Assembly: GCA_011170375.1 (NCBI GenBank)
Contig: DUEV01000001.1
Location: 124,001 to 188,000 of the forward strand
Origin: Dehalococcoidia bacterium
Lineage (GTDB): Bacteria; Chloroflexota; Dehalococcoidia; Dehalococcoidales; Fen-1064
DNA length: 64,000 nt
Direction: 5' to 3'
Position 1 is the stretch's first letter. Every line of letters starts with the position of its first letter. Shown here in pieces: positions 7,314 through 16,272 of this stretch. Both the position numbers and the translations under genes were made by a program. The notes beneath the pieces were generated by a model. That model did no database searches, was not told the DNA's origin, and saw only the letters and a program-made list of their open reading frames with translations.

Positions 7314-9083
7314 ATGGTTTCGGACAAGAAGCAGGGAGCAGACGTAGATAGAAAGCTGGAAGCAATGCGGCACTCCACATCACATGTGATGGCGGAGGCA
7401 GTCCTGTCCATGTTTCCCGATGCGAAGTTCGGTATCGGGCCGACAATCGAGAATAGCTTCTATTACGATTTCGAACTGCCGCGAACACTTACTCCGGATG
7501 ACCTGCCTGTCATCGAGGCGAAGATGAAGGAGATTGTGGCGGCGAATACGCCCTTCGTCTGTGAGGAAGTGACCAAGGACGAGGCCCGGAAGCTTTTTGC
7601 TACCCAGCCCTATAAATTAGAATTGATTGATGAGATTCCGGAGGAGACAGTTACTATATACCGGCAGGGCTCGTTTACCGATTTATGCCGTGGTCCACAC
7701 GTCAGCTCGACTGGTGAGATCGGGGGCTTCAGACTGCTCAGTATCGCCGGTGCCTACTGGCGGGGTAGTGAGAAAAACCCTATGCTCCAGCGGATATACG
7801 GTACCGCGTGGCCCACAGAGCAGGAGCTGGATGATTACCTGAAACACCTTGAAGAACTTGAAGCCCGCGACCACCGGCGTCTCAACAAGCAGCTCAACCT
7901 CTACATCGCTCCCGAAGAAATCGGGGGTGGTCTCATCATCTACGGTCCCAAGGCCGGTCGCATCCGCACCGTAGTCGAAGATTTCTGGCGGCAGGAGCAC
8001 TACGCCAACGGGTATGAATTGCTTTACACACCTCATATCGGCCTCCGCACGCTGTGGGAAACCAGCGGTCACCTGGATTTCTATAAAGAGAACATGTACT
8101 CTCCGATTGATATAGAAGGACAGCAATATTATCTCAAGCCGATGAACTGTCCCTTCCATATTCTGGCATACAAATCGCAGCTTCGTTCTTATCGTGACCT
8201 GCCGCTGCGGTGGGCGGAGCTTGGAACCGTTTATCGTTATGAGCGGAGCGGCGTGCTTCTGGGGCTGATGCGCGTCCGTGGCTTCACGCAGGATGATGCC
8301 CACATTATCTGCACGCCGGAACAAATCGACGGTGAAATTGCCGAGGTCTTACGCTTTTCACTGCATATGTGGCAGGCATTTGGCTTTGACGACTACAAGA
8401 TATACCTGGCTACCCGCCCGGAGAAGGCGATAGGAACCGAAGAGCAGTGGACACAGGCGGCTGAGGCGTTGCGTAAGGTACTTGAGGAACAGGGATTGCC
8501 CTACGAGGTGGATGAGGGTGGTGGTGCTTTCTACGGGCCTAAAATTGACATCAAGATAAATGATTCTCTGGGTCGTGCATGGCAGATGACGACCATCCAG
8601 TTCGACTTTAATCTGCCCGAGCGGTTCGATATGGTATACACTGGAGCGGATGGTCAGGAACACCGGCCCTACATGGTACATCGTGCCCTATTGGGAGCAT
8701 GGTGCCGCTTCTTTGGGCTGCTTATTGAGCACTATGCGGGGGCTTTTCCAGTATGGCTGGCGCCAGTGCAGGTGGTGATTATTCCGGTGGCGGACCGCCA
8801 TCTGGACTATGCCCGTAAGATTGAGGCGGAGCTTAAAAAAGAAAGGGTCCGTGTCGAAGTGGATGTCCGTTCCGAACGGATGAACCTGAAGATTCGACAG
8901 GCTCAGCTTGACAAGATACCCTGTATGCTCGTCGTCGGTGACCGCGAGATGGAGAACGGGACGGTCGCTGTACGCTTGCGCAGTGGTGCGCAGCTGCCTG
9001 CCGAGCCCGTCAGTAGATTCAGGGAAGCTATTCTGAAGACGATAGCCGGACGGGATCGGGAGCTGGTTACGCTTGATTCTTGA
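7314..9083 (+). CDS. thrS: threonyl-tRNA synthetase lacking the N-terminal TGS domain
   Basis: Charges tRNA-Thr. 589 aa from ATG at 7314. The protein opens directly with the editing/SAD domain (HSTSHVMAEAV, ENSFYYDF, GSFTDLCRGPH). The class II catalytic core follows, with YLKPMNCPFHI (zinc Cys), RYERSGVLLGLMRVRGFTQ and MVHRALLG, then an anticodon-binding domain. The TGS domain of the E. coli enzyme is absent, as in a number of other ThrRS. Upstream in-frame codons back to 7248 fall in the promoter and are not coding. Heads the thrS-infC-rpmI-rplT cluster. Confidence 0.96.
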   Translation: MVSDKKQGADVDRKLEAMRHSTSHVMAEAVLSMFPDAKFGIGPTIENSFYYDFELPRTLTPDDLPVIEAKMKEIVAANTPFVCEEVTKDEARKLFATQPYKLELIDEIPEETVTIYRQGSFTDLCRGPHVSSTGEIGGFRLLSIAGAYWRGSEKNPMLQRIYGTAWPTEQELDDYLKHLEELEARDHRRLNKQLNLYIAPEEIGGGLIIYGPKAGRIRTVVEDFWRQEHYANGYELLYTPHIGLRTLWETSGHLDFYKENMYSPIDIEGQQYYLKPMNCPFHILAYKSQLRSYRDLPLRWAELGTVYRYERSGVLLGLMRVRGFTQDDAHIICTPEQIDGEIAEVLRFSLHMWQAFGFDDYKIYLATRPEKAIGTEEQWTQAAEALRKVLEEQGLPYEVDEGGGAFYGPKIDIKINDSLGRAWQMTTIQFDFNLPERFDMVYTGADGQEHRPYMVHRALLGAWCRFFGLLIEHYAGAFPVWLAPVQVVIIPVADRHLDYARKIEAELKKERVRVEVDVRSERMNLKIRQAQLDKIPCMLVVGDREMENGTVAVRLRSGAQLPAEPVSRFREAILKTIAGRDRELVTLDS

Positions 9084-9101
9084 ATTGTGATATGATATTG
9101 T
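9073..9101 (+). promoter_or_regulatory. possible infC promoter inside the thrS 3' end
   Basis: TTGATT (9073-9078), 17 bp, TATTGT (9096-9101) with a TGA extended -10. It would give infC-rpmI-rplT its own transcription, independent of thrS. Moderate match. Confidence 0.45.
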
Positions 9102-9147
9102 ATGTGTCCGTGATGTACCGATATTTCAGGGAGAGGTGAACTAGAAC

Positions 9148-9723
9148 ATAGTTAAACAACAGCGTGTCAACGAGCAGATTAGGGCTCCTGAGGTTCGCGT
9201 CGTCGGGGACAAGGGGGAGCAGTTAGGCATAATGCCTCTGGCTCAGGCACGAGAGCTTGCGCGTAAGAGCAACCTCGACCTTTTAGAGGTGGCGCCCACG
9301 GCAGTGCCGCCGGTGTGTCGGCTGCTTGATTACGGAAAATACAAGTACGAGCAGGCCAAACGGGAGCGTGGAGATAGAAGGAGCCAGAAGATATCACTGC
9401 TTAGGGAGGTTCGGCTACGCCCCAAGATAGGTGACCACGATTTTAACTCGAAAGCCCGAACTGCCAGAAAGCTACTGACTGGAGGAGATAAGCTAAAAGT
9501 AACGATACTTTTTCGGGGCAGGGAAGTTACCCATCCTGAGCTGGGCTGGAAGCTGCTGCAGCGAATGGCGAATGAACTTGAAGATATATCTTCGCTGGAG
9601 AGACAGCCCGCGATGGAAGGGCGCCGGATGAATATAATTCTGAGCCCGGTGAGTGCGCAGAAAGGAAAGGCCAAAGAACAACAGGCCAAAGAACCACAAT
9701 ATGCCAAAACTGAAGACTCATAA
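9148..9723 (+). CDS. infC: translation initiation factor IF-3, apparent ATA start
   Basis: Binds the 30S subunit and checks start-codon pairing. 191 aa. The N-domain begins [19 protein letters not shown] and continues [15 protein letters not shown]; the C-domain has [20 protein letters not shown] and [12 protein letters not shown]. No ATG, GTG or TTG lies between the in-frame TAG at 9142 and the conserved QLGIMP (ATG 9232), which would remove 28 conserved residues. ATA at 9148, 9 nt after GAGGTG, is therefore the likely start. Rare starts in infC are known to allow self-repression by IF-3. Confidence 0.9.
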   Translation: MVKQQRVNEQIRAPEVRVVGDKGEQLGIMPLAQARELARKSNLDLLEVAPTAVPPVCRLLDYGKYKYEQAKRERGDRRSQKISLLREVRLRPKIGDHDFNSKARTARKLLTGGDKLKVTILFRGREVTHPELGWKLLQRMANELEDISSLERQPAMEGRRMNIILSPVSAQKGKAKEQQAKEPQYAKTEDS

Positions 9724-9904
9724 AGGCGCAAGAGTACGCTTCCATATTACCGGTAGTGGTAAGGTAATGCGGGCTAAGGGTGGTAAAAGTCACCTGAGGC
9801 GGCGTAAACCGAAGCGGGTGAAACGTCTCTACGACGAGATGGTTCCGGTGAGCAGTAGCGATAAGACCCGGGTGAAGAGGCTTCTACCCTATGGAGCAAA
9901 GTAG
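9701..9904 (+). CDS. rpmI: 50S ribosomal protein L35
   Basis: 67 aa, highly basic, starting [20 protein letters not shown], with [15 protein letters not shown] and the C-terminal [10 protein letters not shown]. The ATG lies 23 nt inside infC in another frame and has only a weak ribosome site, so translation is probably coupled to infC. A 96-nt spacer separates it from rplT. Confidence 0.96.
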   Translation: MPKLKTHKGARVRFHITGSGKVMRAKGGKSHLRRRKPKRVKRLYDEMVPVSSSDKTRVKRLLPYGAK

Positions 9905-10000
9905 TCTCTATCCGAGTTGCTCTCACCAGGTTGGACTGATACGGATTATTTGCCAGAGTATTTTGGGCTAGCTGTCCCATAGAAGACGAGGAGGAATAGA

Positions 10001-10360
10001 TTGCCACGAGTAAAGAGGGGAGTAACCTCACACCGGCGTCACAAGAAGGTGTTGGCCCTAACGAAGGGACACCGTGCTACCAAGCACTCCCTTTTTCGCC
10101 GTGCCAATGAGTCGATGCTCAAGTCCCTGAGCTATGCTTACGCACACCGTCGGGAACGAAAAGGAGACATGCGGCGTTTATGGATTACGCGGATTCACGC
10201 TGCCAGCCGTGCCGAAGGACTCACCTACGGACAGTTAATTAGTGGATTGAAGAGGTCCGGGGTGGAGGTGAACCGTAAGATGCTGGCAGATATGGCTGTC
10301 AGGGAACCGGAGTCCTTTAGCAACCTGGTCAGTGTGGCCAGGGAGCAAGTTAAGGGCTAA
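10001..10360 (+). CDS. rplT: 50S ribosomal protein L20
   Basis: 119 aa, starting at TTG with a strong GAGGAGG site 7 nt before it. MPRVKRGVTSHRRHKKVL, AHRRERKGDMRRLWITRI and YGQLISGLK are the family's conserved blocks. Binds 23S rRNA early in 50S assembly. Last gene before the terminator at 10391. Confidence 0.97.
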   Translation: MPRVKRGVTSHRRHKKVLALTKGHRATKHSLFRRANESMLKSLSYAYAHRRERKGDMRRLWITRIHAASRAEGLTYGQLISGLKRSGVEVNRKMLADMAVREPESFSNLVSVAREQVKG

Positions 10361-10390
10361 AAGACAATCGATTTTCTAAGGCAACAGAAT

Positions 10391-10422
10391 CCCCTTCTCT
10401 CTGGCGGAGGAGGGGTTTTTTT
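10391..10422 (+). terminator. intrinsic terminator after rplT
   Basis: A GC-rich stem (10391-10398 with 10408-10415, one mismatch) is followed by seven T residues at 10416-10422. Confidence 0.85.
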
Positions 10423-10469
10423 GTGGGAGGTATTAATTGCATGCTTCGAGGATCAGGAATAGCGAGTTC

Positions 10470-10499
10470 TTGACCCTCTGGTGAGTGATAGCCTATAAT
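10470..10499 (+). promoter_or_regulatory. pheST promoter
   Basis: TTGACC (10470-10475), 18-bp spacer, TATAAT (10494-10499). The start site would be only about 12 nt before the pheS ATG, leaving no room for an attenuator or T-box. Confidence 0.8.
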
Positions 10500-10517
10500 C
10501 CAACGTGAGAGTAAATA

Positions 10518-11570
10518 ATGCGTGAACAACTGGAAGAGCTGCTGACAAAGGCCCGGCGAGAGCTTTCAGCCATTAGTGAAGTTAAAGACCTTGAATCATG
10601 GCGGGTTCGTTACCTGGGCAGGAAGAGCGAACTGACCAACATCCTGCGCGGCCTGGCTGGTCTGTCTCTTGAGGAAAGAAAAACGGTCGGGGCGCGTGCT
10701 AATGAGGTCAAGTCTCTGCTTGCTGAAGGACTAAACCAGAAGACTGAGGAGCTGAAAAAGGGGTCGACGCAAAAGTCAGTACGGGTGGATGATGCCCTGC
10801 TTGCCATGGGCGATATCACCCTGCCCGGCCGCCCCTACCCGGTGGGGCGGTTGCATCCGGTCACACAAACACTCAACGAAATGAGTGAGATCTTTACCTC
10901 AATGGGCTTCCAGGTATTCGATGGGCCAGAGGTTGAGTGGGACTACTACAACTTCGAGGCTCTGAATATCCCCGAGGAGCACCCTACTCGTGATGACCAG
11001 TCTACCTTCTGGGTTGACCAACTGACTTCTCCCAAAGGTTGGAAGGGATTGCTGCGGACGCAGACCACTGCGGTTTCGGCTCGGGCTGTCGAGGCTATGG
11101 AGCCCCCGATAAGGATAATCGAATTTGGTAAGTGCTACCGCTATGAGGCTACCGACGCGACCCATGGTATTATGTTCTACCATCTTGATGGCCTGGCGGT
11201 GGACAGGGGGATTACCATGGCTGACCTGAAGGGCACGCTTTACGAGTTTGCCCGTCGCTATTTCGGCGAAGACAGGAAGGTGCGTTTCCGTTGTGACTTC
11301 TTCCCCTTTGTTGAGCCCGGTGTCGAGATGGCGATTGAGTGTGCCCTATGTCATGGCGAGGGTTGCTCGCTGTGCGACGAAGGCTGGCTGGAGATACTAG
11401 GTGCGGGCATGACCCACCCTGATGTACTCAGGCGGGGGGGGATTGACCCGGATGTCTATACCAGCTTTGCCTTCGGTATAGGTGTCGAAAGATTGCCGAT
11501 GCTGCGGTACGGGGTCGATGATATGCGCCTTTTCTATGCGAATGACCTCAGATTTCTAAGGCAGTTATAA
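10518..11570 (+). CDS. pheS: phenylalanyl-tRNA synthetase alpha subunit
   Basis: 350 aa. An N-terminal tRNA-contacting coiled coil (residues 1-90) is followed by the class II catalytic domain. Recognisable blocks are [54 protein letters not shown] and the C-terminal [18 protein letters not shown] Cys cluster [16 protein letters not shown] is present in the catalytic domain. The stop is one base before pheT. Confidence 0.97.
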   Translation: MREQLEELLTKARRELSAISEVKDLESWRVRYLGRKSELTNILRGLAGLSLEERKTVGARANEVKSLLAEGLNQKTEELKKGSTQKSVRVDDALLAMGDITLPGRPYPVGRLHPVTQTLNEMSEIFTSMGFQVFDGPEVEWDYYNFEALNIPEEHPTRDDQSTFWVDQLTSPKGWKGLLRTQTTAVSARAVEAMEPPIRIIEFGKCYRYEATDATHGIMFYHLDGLAVDRGITMADLKGTLYEFARRYFGEDRKVRFRCDFFPFVEPGVEMAIECALCHGEGCSLCDEGWLEILGAGMTHPDVLRRGGIDPDVYTSFAFGIGVERLPMLRYGVDDMRLFYANDLRFLRQL

Positions 11571-11571
11571 T

Positions 11572-13992
11572 ATGAAGATTTCACTGAACTGGTTAAAGCA
11601 ATATGTTGATACCACCCTGCCACCTAAGGAAGTGGCCCGCCGACTGACTATGGCTGGTAGTGAGGTCAAGGGTCAACAGGTCATCGGAGAGAACTGGGAG
11701 GGTATCGTAGTCGGTCGGATAACGGCGGTAAACGCCCACCCTAATGCCGACCGGCTTACCCTGGTTACTATTGACCTTGGTGGCAGTGAGGAGACCGTTG
11801 TCTGCGGTGCACCCAACGTTGCCGTCGATACTAAAGTAGCCTATGCCCCGGTAGGTGCCCGCCTTATTAACCCGAATACTGGTGAGCAAGAAACACTGAA
11901 ATCGGCCAAGATTCGCGGCGTAGTCTCCAGCGGTATGGCCTGCTCGGAGAAGGAGTTGGGTATCTCGGAAGACCACACCGGCATCCTGGTACTGTCGGAT
12001 GAAGCCGAAGTCGGCAGACCGCTGGCCGATTACCTGGGTGATGTTATTTTCAACATGGATATTACTCCCAACCGGCCAGACTGCCTCTCGATGATTGGCC
12101 TGGCCAGAGAGATTGCCGCACTGACCGGTCAGACAGTGCACCTACCTGACGCCAGCTATGAGGAGGTTGAACCTTCAGTCGAGAGCCAGGTGTCGGTGGA
12201 GATTACTGCACCCGACCTCTGCCCCCGCTACTGCGCCAGCCTGATTACAGGGATTAGTATCGGTGAATCACCGCGGTGGATGCAGGAGCGCCTCATCTCC
12301 TACGGTATGCGACCGATAAATAATATCGTGGACGTGACCAACTTCGTCATGCTTGAATACGGGCAGCCGCTGCATTCTTTCGACTACGAAAAGCTGAGTG
12401 GTAGGAAGATAATAGTCCACCGTGCCAGCGAAGGCGAAGAGATGGTCAGTCTGGACGGAATCGAGAGGACTCTTGCTGGGAATATGCTGGTCATTGCTGA
12501 CGCCGAACGTGCCGTGGCACTGGCCGGTGTCATGGGGGGTGCCAACAGCGAGGTCACTGAGGAAACTACCTCGATACTGCTGGAATCGGCCAGCTTCAAT
12601 CCACGTAGTATTCACTATACGGGACGGATACTGAACATGCCTAGTGAAGCCTGTATGCGGTTCGAGAGGGGTATCAGCCCTGAGCTTACCTTGCCGGCAA
12701 TAAAACGAGCCACCCAACTGATTGCCGAGCTTGGCGGCGGACAGGTGGCCAGAGGCATCATTGATGTTTACCCCGGAAGGGTGGAGCCGCAACCACTAGC
12801 TATCACCACCGAAGAAGTAAAGCGGGTGCTGGGTGTGGAGTTCAACCGGGAGCAGATCGAGGCCACTCTAAGTTCGCTGGGCTTCGAGTGTCAAGCCGGC
12901 TCCTCAGCATCGGAAGTATTGGCAACCGCGCCTTACTGGCGGAGTGATATCAGTATCCCGGTAGACCTTGTGGAAGAGGTTGCCCGTGTTATCGGCTATG
13001 ATGAAATCCCGACCACGATGCTGAACACTCCGATACCCCAACAAAGTCCCGCCCCTGTAATCGAGCTAAAGCGTAAGCTTGGCGAGAGCCTTACCGGTTA
13101 CGGTTTCCACGAGATTGTCACCAACCCACTGGTAAACCTGGAGATGCTAAACAGGCTGTACCCGGAGTCACACTCGGCTTCTCCGGCCCCAATTAAGCTG
13201 GCCAATCCAATATCAATAATGCACGAGTACCTCCGTCCTAACCTGCGAGTGGGTTTGATGGCGGCTCTGGTGACTAACAGACGAATTGGAGGCCCTGTCC
13301 GATTCTATGAACTGGGTAAGGTCTACCTTCCCCAGCTTGACGACCTGCCTGAGGAAGTTGAGATGCTCTGCGGTGTGCTGAGTGGTTTGCGAGATGAACC
13401 ATCTTGGCAGAACGCTTCCAGCAGTTTGGGTGAAGCGGCACCGTTCAGCTTCTTTGATGCTAAGGGAATTGTTGAAGGGCTGCTTACAGGACTGGGAGTG
13501 CCCTCCAGCTACGAGCTGTCTACCGATGAGACTCTGCACCCGCTAAAACAGGCGGCTATCGTGACTGACGGTGGCCAGGTTGGCATTGTCGGGGAGCTGC
13601 ACCCTGCTGTATTGGAAGGGTTTGATATCCCTGGGCCGGTGCAGTTCTTTGAAATCAGCCTGCCAGCGCTGCTGCCGTTCATTCATGGGCACCGGATGTT
13701 CCAACCAATACCACGCTTTCCGGCCATGCTCAGGGACGTCGCCCTCGTGGTTGATGTCGGGACTGCCTACCAGCAGATAGTCAATATCATGAGGGGCTTT
13801 CCACTGGTGGAGCAGGTAGCACTGTTTGATGTTTACTCTGGCGACCAGGTCCCGCCGGGGAAGAAGTCTCTTGCCTGCCGTATTACCTACCAGTCACCAG
13901 ACCATACCCTGACTGATGAAGAGGTCAATAGGGTCCAGAAGCGGATTCTCGATAAGCTTTCTCGTGACCTCGGTGCTACGTTACGTTCCTGA
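11572..13992 (+). CDS. pheT: phenylalanyl-tRNA synthetase beta subunit
   Basis: 806 aa, full length. Domains in order: N-terminal domain; tRNA-binding OB fold (about 40-150; VVGRITAVNAHPNADRL); B3/B4 editing domain (GMRPINNIVDVTNFVMLEYG); B5 domain; catalytic-like core (GFHEIVTNPLVN); and the C-terminal anticodon-binding domain from about 715 (FPAMLRDVALVVD). Forms the alpha2-beta2 enzyme with PheS. Confidence 0.97.
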   Translation: MKISLNWLKQYVDTTLPPKEVARRLTMAGSEVKGQQVIGENWEGIVVGRITAVNAHPNADRLTLVTIDLGGSEETVVCGAPNVAVDTKVAYAPVGARLINPNTGEQETLKSAKIRGVVSSGMACSEKELGISEDHTGILVLSDEAEVGRPLADYLGDVIFNMDITPNRPDCLSMIGLAREIAALTGQTVHLPDASYEEVEPSVESQVSVEITAPDLCPRYCASLITGISIGESPRWMQERLISYGMRPINNIVDVTNFVMLEYGQPLHSFDYEKLSGRKIIVHRASEGEEMVSLDGIERTLAGNMLVIADAERAVALAGVMGGANSEVTEETTSILLESASFNPRSIHYTGRILNMPSEACMRFERGISPELTLPAIKRATQLIAELGGGQVARGIIDVYPGRVEPQPLAITTEEVKRVLGVEFNREQIEATLSSLGFECQAGSSASEVLATAPYWRSDISIPVDLVEEVARVIGYDEIPTTMLNTPIPQQSPAPVIELKRKLGESLTGYGFHEIVTNPLVNLEMLNRLYPESHSASPAPIKLANPISIMHEYLRPNLRVGLMAALVTNRRIGGPVRFYELGKVYLPQLDDLPEEVEMLCGVLSGLRDEPSWQNASSSLGEAAPFSFFDAKGIVEGLLTGLGVPSSYELSTDETLHPLKQAAIVTDGGQVGIVGELHPAVLEGFDIPGPVQFFEISLPALLPFIHGHRMFQPIPRFPAMLRDVALVVDVGTAYQQIVNIMRGFPLVEQVALFDVYSGDQVPPGKKSLACRITYQSPDHTLTDEEVNRVQKRILDKLSRDLGATLRS

Positions 13993-13993
13993 C

Positions 13994-14032
13994 ATCCTTT
14001 CATTGATTGAAGACCAGACAAAGGATTGTTTT
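13994..14032 (+). terminator. possible terminator after pheT
   Basis: ATCCTTT (13994-14000) pairs with AAAGGAT (14020-14026) and TGTTTT follows. The 19-nt loop and 7-bp stem make it a weak candidate. Confidence 0.45.
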
Positions 14033-14039
14033 AGACCAC

Positions 14040-14083
14040 TTGATTTTCCTTATGTTTATCTAGTATAATCAGAATATACTGAT
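14040..14083 (+). promoter_or_regulatory. promoter and palindromic operator candidate upstream of the AbrB/ArsM pair
   Basis: TTGATT (14040-14045), 18 bp, TATAAT (14064-14069). ATCAG-6-CTGAT (14068-14083) overlaps the end of the -10, and AGTATA/TATACT arms (14062-14067, 14075-14080) are nested with it. This is a suitable place for repression by the adjacent AbrB-like protein or a metalloid-responsive regulator. Confidence 0.65.
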
Positions 14084-14114
14084 TTATCTGAATAATATTA
14101 CGTGGGTGGTTCTG

Positions 14115-14381
14115 ATGAATACAATTGGAAACGGTGAATGTTGTAATCCAGTAGATGGTGCGTGCTGTCGCGTTGAGGCGCTGGTCAGTATTGATGAGAG
14201 AGGCCAGATGGTGCTCCCGAAAGAGCTCAGGGAAAAGGCCGGCATTCAGGCTGGTAACAAGCTGGCCCTGACTACCTGGGAGAAGGACGGAAAGGTGTGT
14301 TGCATCACGATGACCAAGGTGGAAGAGCTGACTGACATGGTAAGAGCAACACTCGGACCGGTAATGAAGGAGATTCTCTAG
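14115..14381 (+). CDS. Cys-rich AbrB/SpoVT-domain protein (HgcC/ArsM-associated type)
   Basis: 88 aa from ATG 14115; a GTG at 14106 is a longer alternative. A Cys-rich tail (ECCNPVDGACC) precedes a swapped-hairpin AbrB domain (VSIDERGQMVLPKELREKAG). A further CC lies in KVCCITMT. Proteins of this type occur next to hgcAB or arsenite-methyltransferase genes in anaerobes. Here it is followed after 21 nt by the ArsM-like gene. The Cys pairs suggest thiol metal or metalloid binding coupled to DNA binding; this is inference. Confidence 0.82.
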   Translation: MNTIGNGECCNPVDGACCRVEALVSIDERGQMVLPKELREKAGIQAGNKLALTTWEKDGKVCCITMTKVEELTDMVRATLGPVMKEIL

Positions 14382-14402
14382 GATAAGAGGGGAGAGGCTA
14401 AT

Positions 14403-15254
14403 ATGAATGACGACGAAATCAGGAAGTATGTCAGGGAGCACTATGCGGAAGTAGCCACCGGCAAGAAGGTTCATCAGCCGGCGGCAAAGGTTGAAGAAGC
14501 CGGCTGCTGTGCCCCCGATACCGGGGTGACCAGTTGCTGAACGCCTGAAGAGACCACCGGTACGGTGGGTGAAGATATGCAGGTATCAAGCTGCTGCAGT
14601 CCAGCTGATACTGTGGCTACGATAATTGGCTACTCGACGGAAGAACTGGAGGCAATTCCCGAAGAGGCCAGGATGGGACTCGGCTGTGGTAATCCGACAG
14701 CGCTGGTCTCTCTCAAGGAAGGGGAGGCAGTGCTTGACCTCGGTGCCGGTGGTGGTATCGATTGTTTTCTGGCGGCCATCGCTGTCGGTAAGACCGGAAA
14801 GGTTATCGGCGTTGATATGACCCCGGAGATGCTCCACCGCGCGCGGGATAATGCTAGGAAGGGTGGCTATGACAACGTGGAGTTCCGGCTGGGTGAGATT
14901 GAGAACCTACCGGTGGCCGATAATACCGTAGATGCCGTTATCTCAAATTGCGTTATCAACCTGTCGCCGGCCAAGACACGGGTATTCAAGGAAGCCTACC
15001 GGGTGTTGAAGCCGGGTGGCCGGGTGATGGTCTCGGATATGGTTCTGGTAAAGGAGCTGTCGGAAGAAATCAAGAACTCTCTGGCGGCTTACGCCGGTTG
15101 TGTGGCTGGGGCTTCCATGAAAGAAGACTACTTGGCAACCATCGCCAACGCCGGTTTTGAGAATTTAGAAATCGTTTCCGAGCAATCCTACGGCTCTGGC
15201 GAGCTTGAAGGTACTGTCCTCAGCATAAGTGTCCGTGCCTTTAAACCGAGGTAG
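14403..15254 (+). CDS. arsM: ArsM-type arsenite methyltransferase with in-frame TGA, candidate selenoprotein
   Basis: 283 aa if TGA at 14538 (codon 46) is read through. The 45 residues before it (MNDDEIRKYVREHYAEVATG, then CCAPDTGVTSC) match the usual ArsM N-terminus, and the same frame continues into the methyltransferase core. The core has VLDLGAGGGIDCFLA, GVDMTPEM and the three arsenic-binding Cys contexts GLGCGNP, NCVINLSP and AGCVAG. The result is normal ArsM length with a Cys-Sec pair. A hairpin with a G-starting loop lies 13 nt after the TGA. Alternatives are a nonsense mutation or restart at GTG 14565. Enzyme identity is strong; Sec is inferred. Confidence 0.8.
14541..14568 (+). other. 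candidate bacterial SECIS element
   Basis: CCACC (14554-14558), loop GGTAC, GGTGG (14564-14568). The apical loop begins 18 nt after the TGA and opens with GG. That agrees with the general bacterial SECIS pattern of a stem-loop within about 16-37 nt of UGA and a G in the first two loop positions. The stem is short (5 bp), so the call is tentative. Confidence 0.55.
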
Positions 15255-15295
15255 AATATTGTGTCTGTTTTCTTTCTCAAGGTGATTGTTAGGTC

Positions 15296-15324
15296 TTGTA
15301 TGCTATTTACAAATATGCTATAAA
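15296..15324 (+). promoter_or_regulatory. possible promoter of the 2TM gene
   Basis: TTGTAT (15296-15301), 17 bp, TATAAA (15319-15324), about 30 nt before the ATG at 15356. Confidence 0.5.
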
Positions 15325-15355
15325 CAAGTATTGTTCAGACACGGGGGTTTGAAGT

Positions 15356-15643
15356 ATGGCACGACAGATGTCCGAAGAAGAAATCTACGAGGAAGCCAGG
15401 AAAAGGGTAAAGGCGAAAAAGGAATTCTGGGGTAATTTTGGTTCTTGGGCGGCGGTAAATATCGTCCTGATTGTGGTATGGGCGTTGACAACCCCTGGCG
15501 GGTATATGTGGTTCCTGTGGCCACTATGTATCTGGGGTGTGTTCGTTTTGCTTCATTTTATGCGTGCCTTCGTCTTTCTTGAGAAAAGTGATAGAACAGC
15601 CATAGAAAAGGAAGCAGAGAAAATTAAGAGAGAGCGGGGCTAA
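15356..15643 (+). CDS. 2TM-domain membrane protein
   Basis: 95 aa. An acidic/basic N-terminal helix (EEEIYEEARKRVKAKKEF) precedes two transmembrane helices, about 28-46 and 53-74, and a charged C-terminal helix. This is the 2TM domain layout, seen alone or attached to sensor kinases. The function of the stand-alone form is unknown. It converges on the PHP gene with a 4-nt overlap of stops. Confidence 0.8.
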   Translation: MARQMSEEEIYEEARKRVKAKKEFWGNFGSWAAVNIVLIVVWALTTPGGYMWFLWPLCIWGVFVLLHFMRAFVFLEKSDRTAIEKEAEKIKRERG

Positions 15644-16272
15644 GTTTTCTGGCGGAGGTCAACCGGCCGGAAGCGGCCTGCTTTAAGCTCGGTAATAAGC
15701 TCCTGTACATTCGAGATATCCCTCTCGAAAACGGTGGCGCACGAAGGAATGTCTGATAGCTGATGGGCATCGCTGCCCCCCGTCCCTTTAAGGCCCAGCC
15801 GTTGACTAAGCTGCTGGGAAAAGCGGCTATGTTGCTCCGTAGCCCGGCCATTGTGTGTTTCGATAATATCTACCAGTTCGAAAACAGACCGCTGACTGTA
15901 CCGTTTTACGGAGTCCTCGACCGATTCACCATAGTACATATTCCTCCGGTAGGGGTGGGCGAGAATCATGATCCCACCGACCTCATCCAACGCTCGCTTC
16001 AGGAATCCGGTGCGGTGCATGCCAAAGATGAACCTGTCCAGTCCGAACACCAGCAGATGGCCGTCCTCGGTGTTCATCTCCACGCCCGGTAATATCAAGA
16101 AATCTAGCTCACGGCAGAGGCGCTCGATGGTTGAATGCCTCCAAAACCAGTCGTGGTCGGTAATGCAGACGCCGTCAAGTCCGTTATTCTTTGCTTTCTC
16201 AACCAGTTCGTCGATGTCTATGTAGCTATCATCAGACCCGACAAGGGTGTGGGTGTGAAGGTCGATAATCAA
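15640..16272 (-). CDS. PHP-domain metal-dependent phosphoesterase
   Basis: 210 aa. The metal-ligand series of the PHP fold is complete: DLHTHTLVGSDD, ITDHDWF, LPGVEMNT, ILAHPYR, IIETHNGR and GGSDAHQ. Family members hydrolyse small phosphoesters or nucleotides; the substrate is not predictable. The ATG overlaps the proS stop by 4 nt, so it is translated with proS. Confidence 0.88.
   Translation of the reverse strand: MIIDLHTHTLVGSDDSYIDIDELVEKAKNNGLDGVCITDHDWFWRHSTIERLCRELDFLILPGVEMNTEDGHLLVFGLDRFIFGMHRTGFLKRALDEVGGIMILAHPYRRNMYYGESVEDSVKRYSQRSVFELVDIIETHNGRATEQHSRFSQQLSQRLGLKGTGGSDAHQLSDIPSCATVFERDISNVQELITELKAGRFRPVDLRQKT

Noticed and set aside
10430-10517. Leader-peptide attenuation of pheST.
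   Set aside because: The promoter puts the transcript start about 12 nt before pheS, leaving no leader.
14565-15254. ArsM core as a separate gene starting at GTG 14565.
   Set aside because: It would drop the conserved N-terminal helix and Cys-rich segment, which are in the same frame just upstream behind an in-frame TGA; no ribosome site precedes the GTG.
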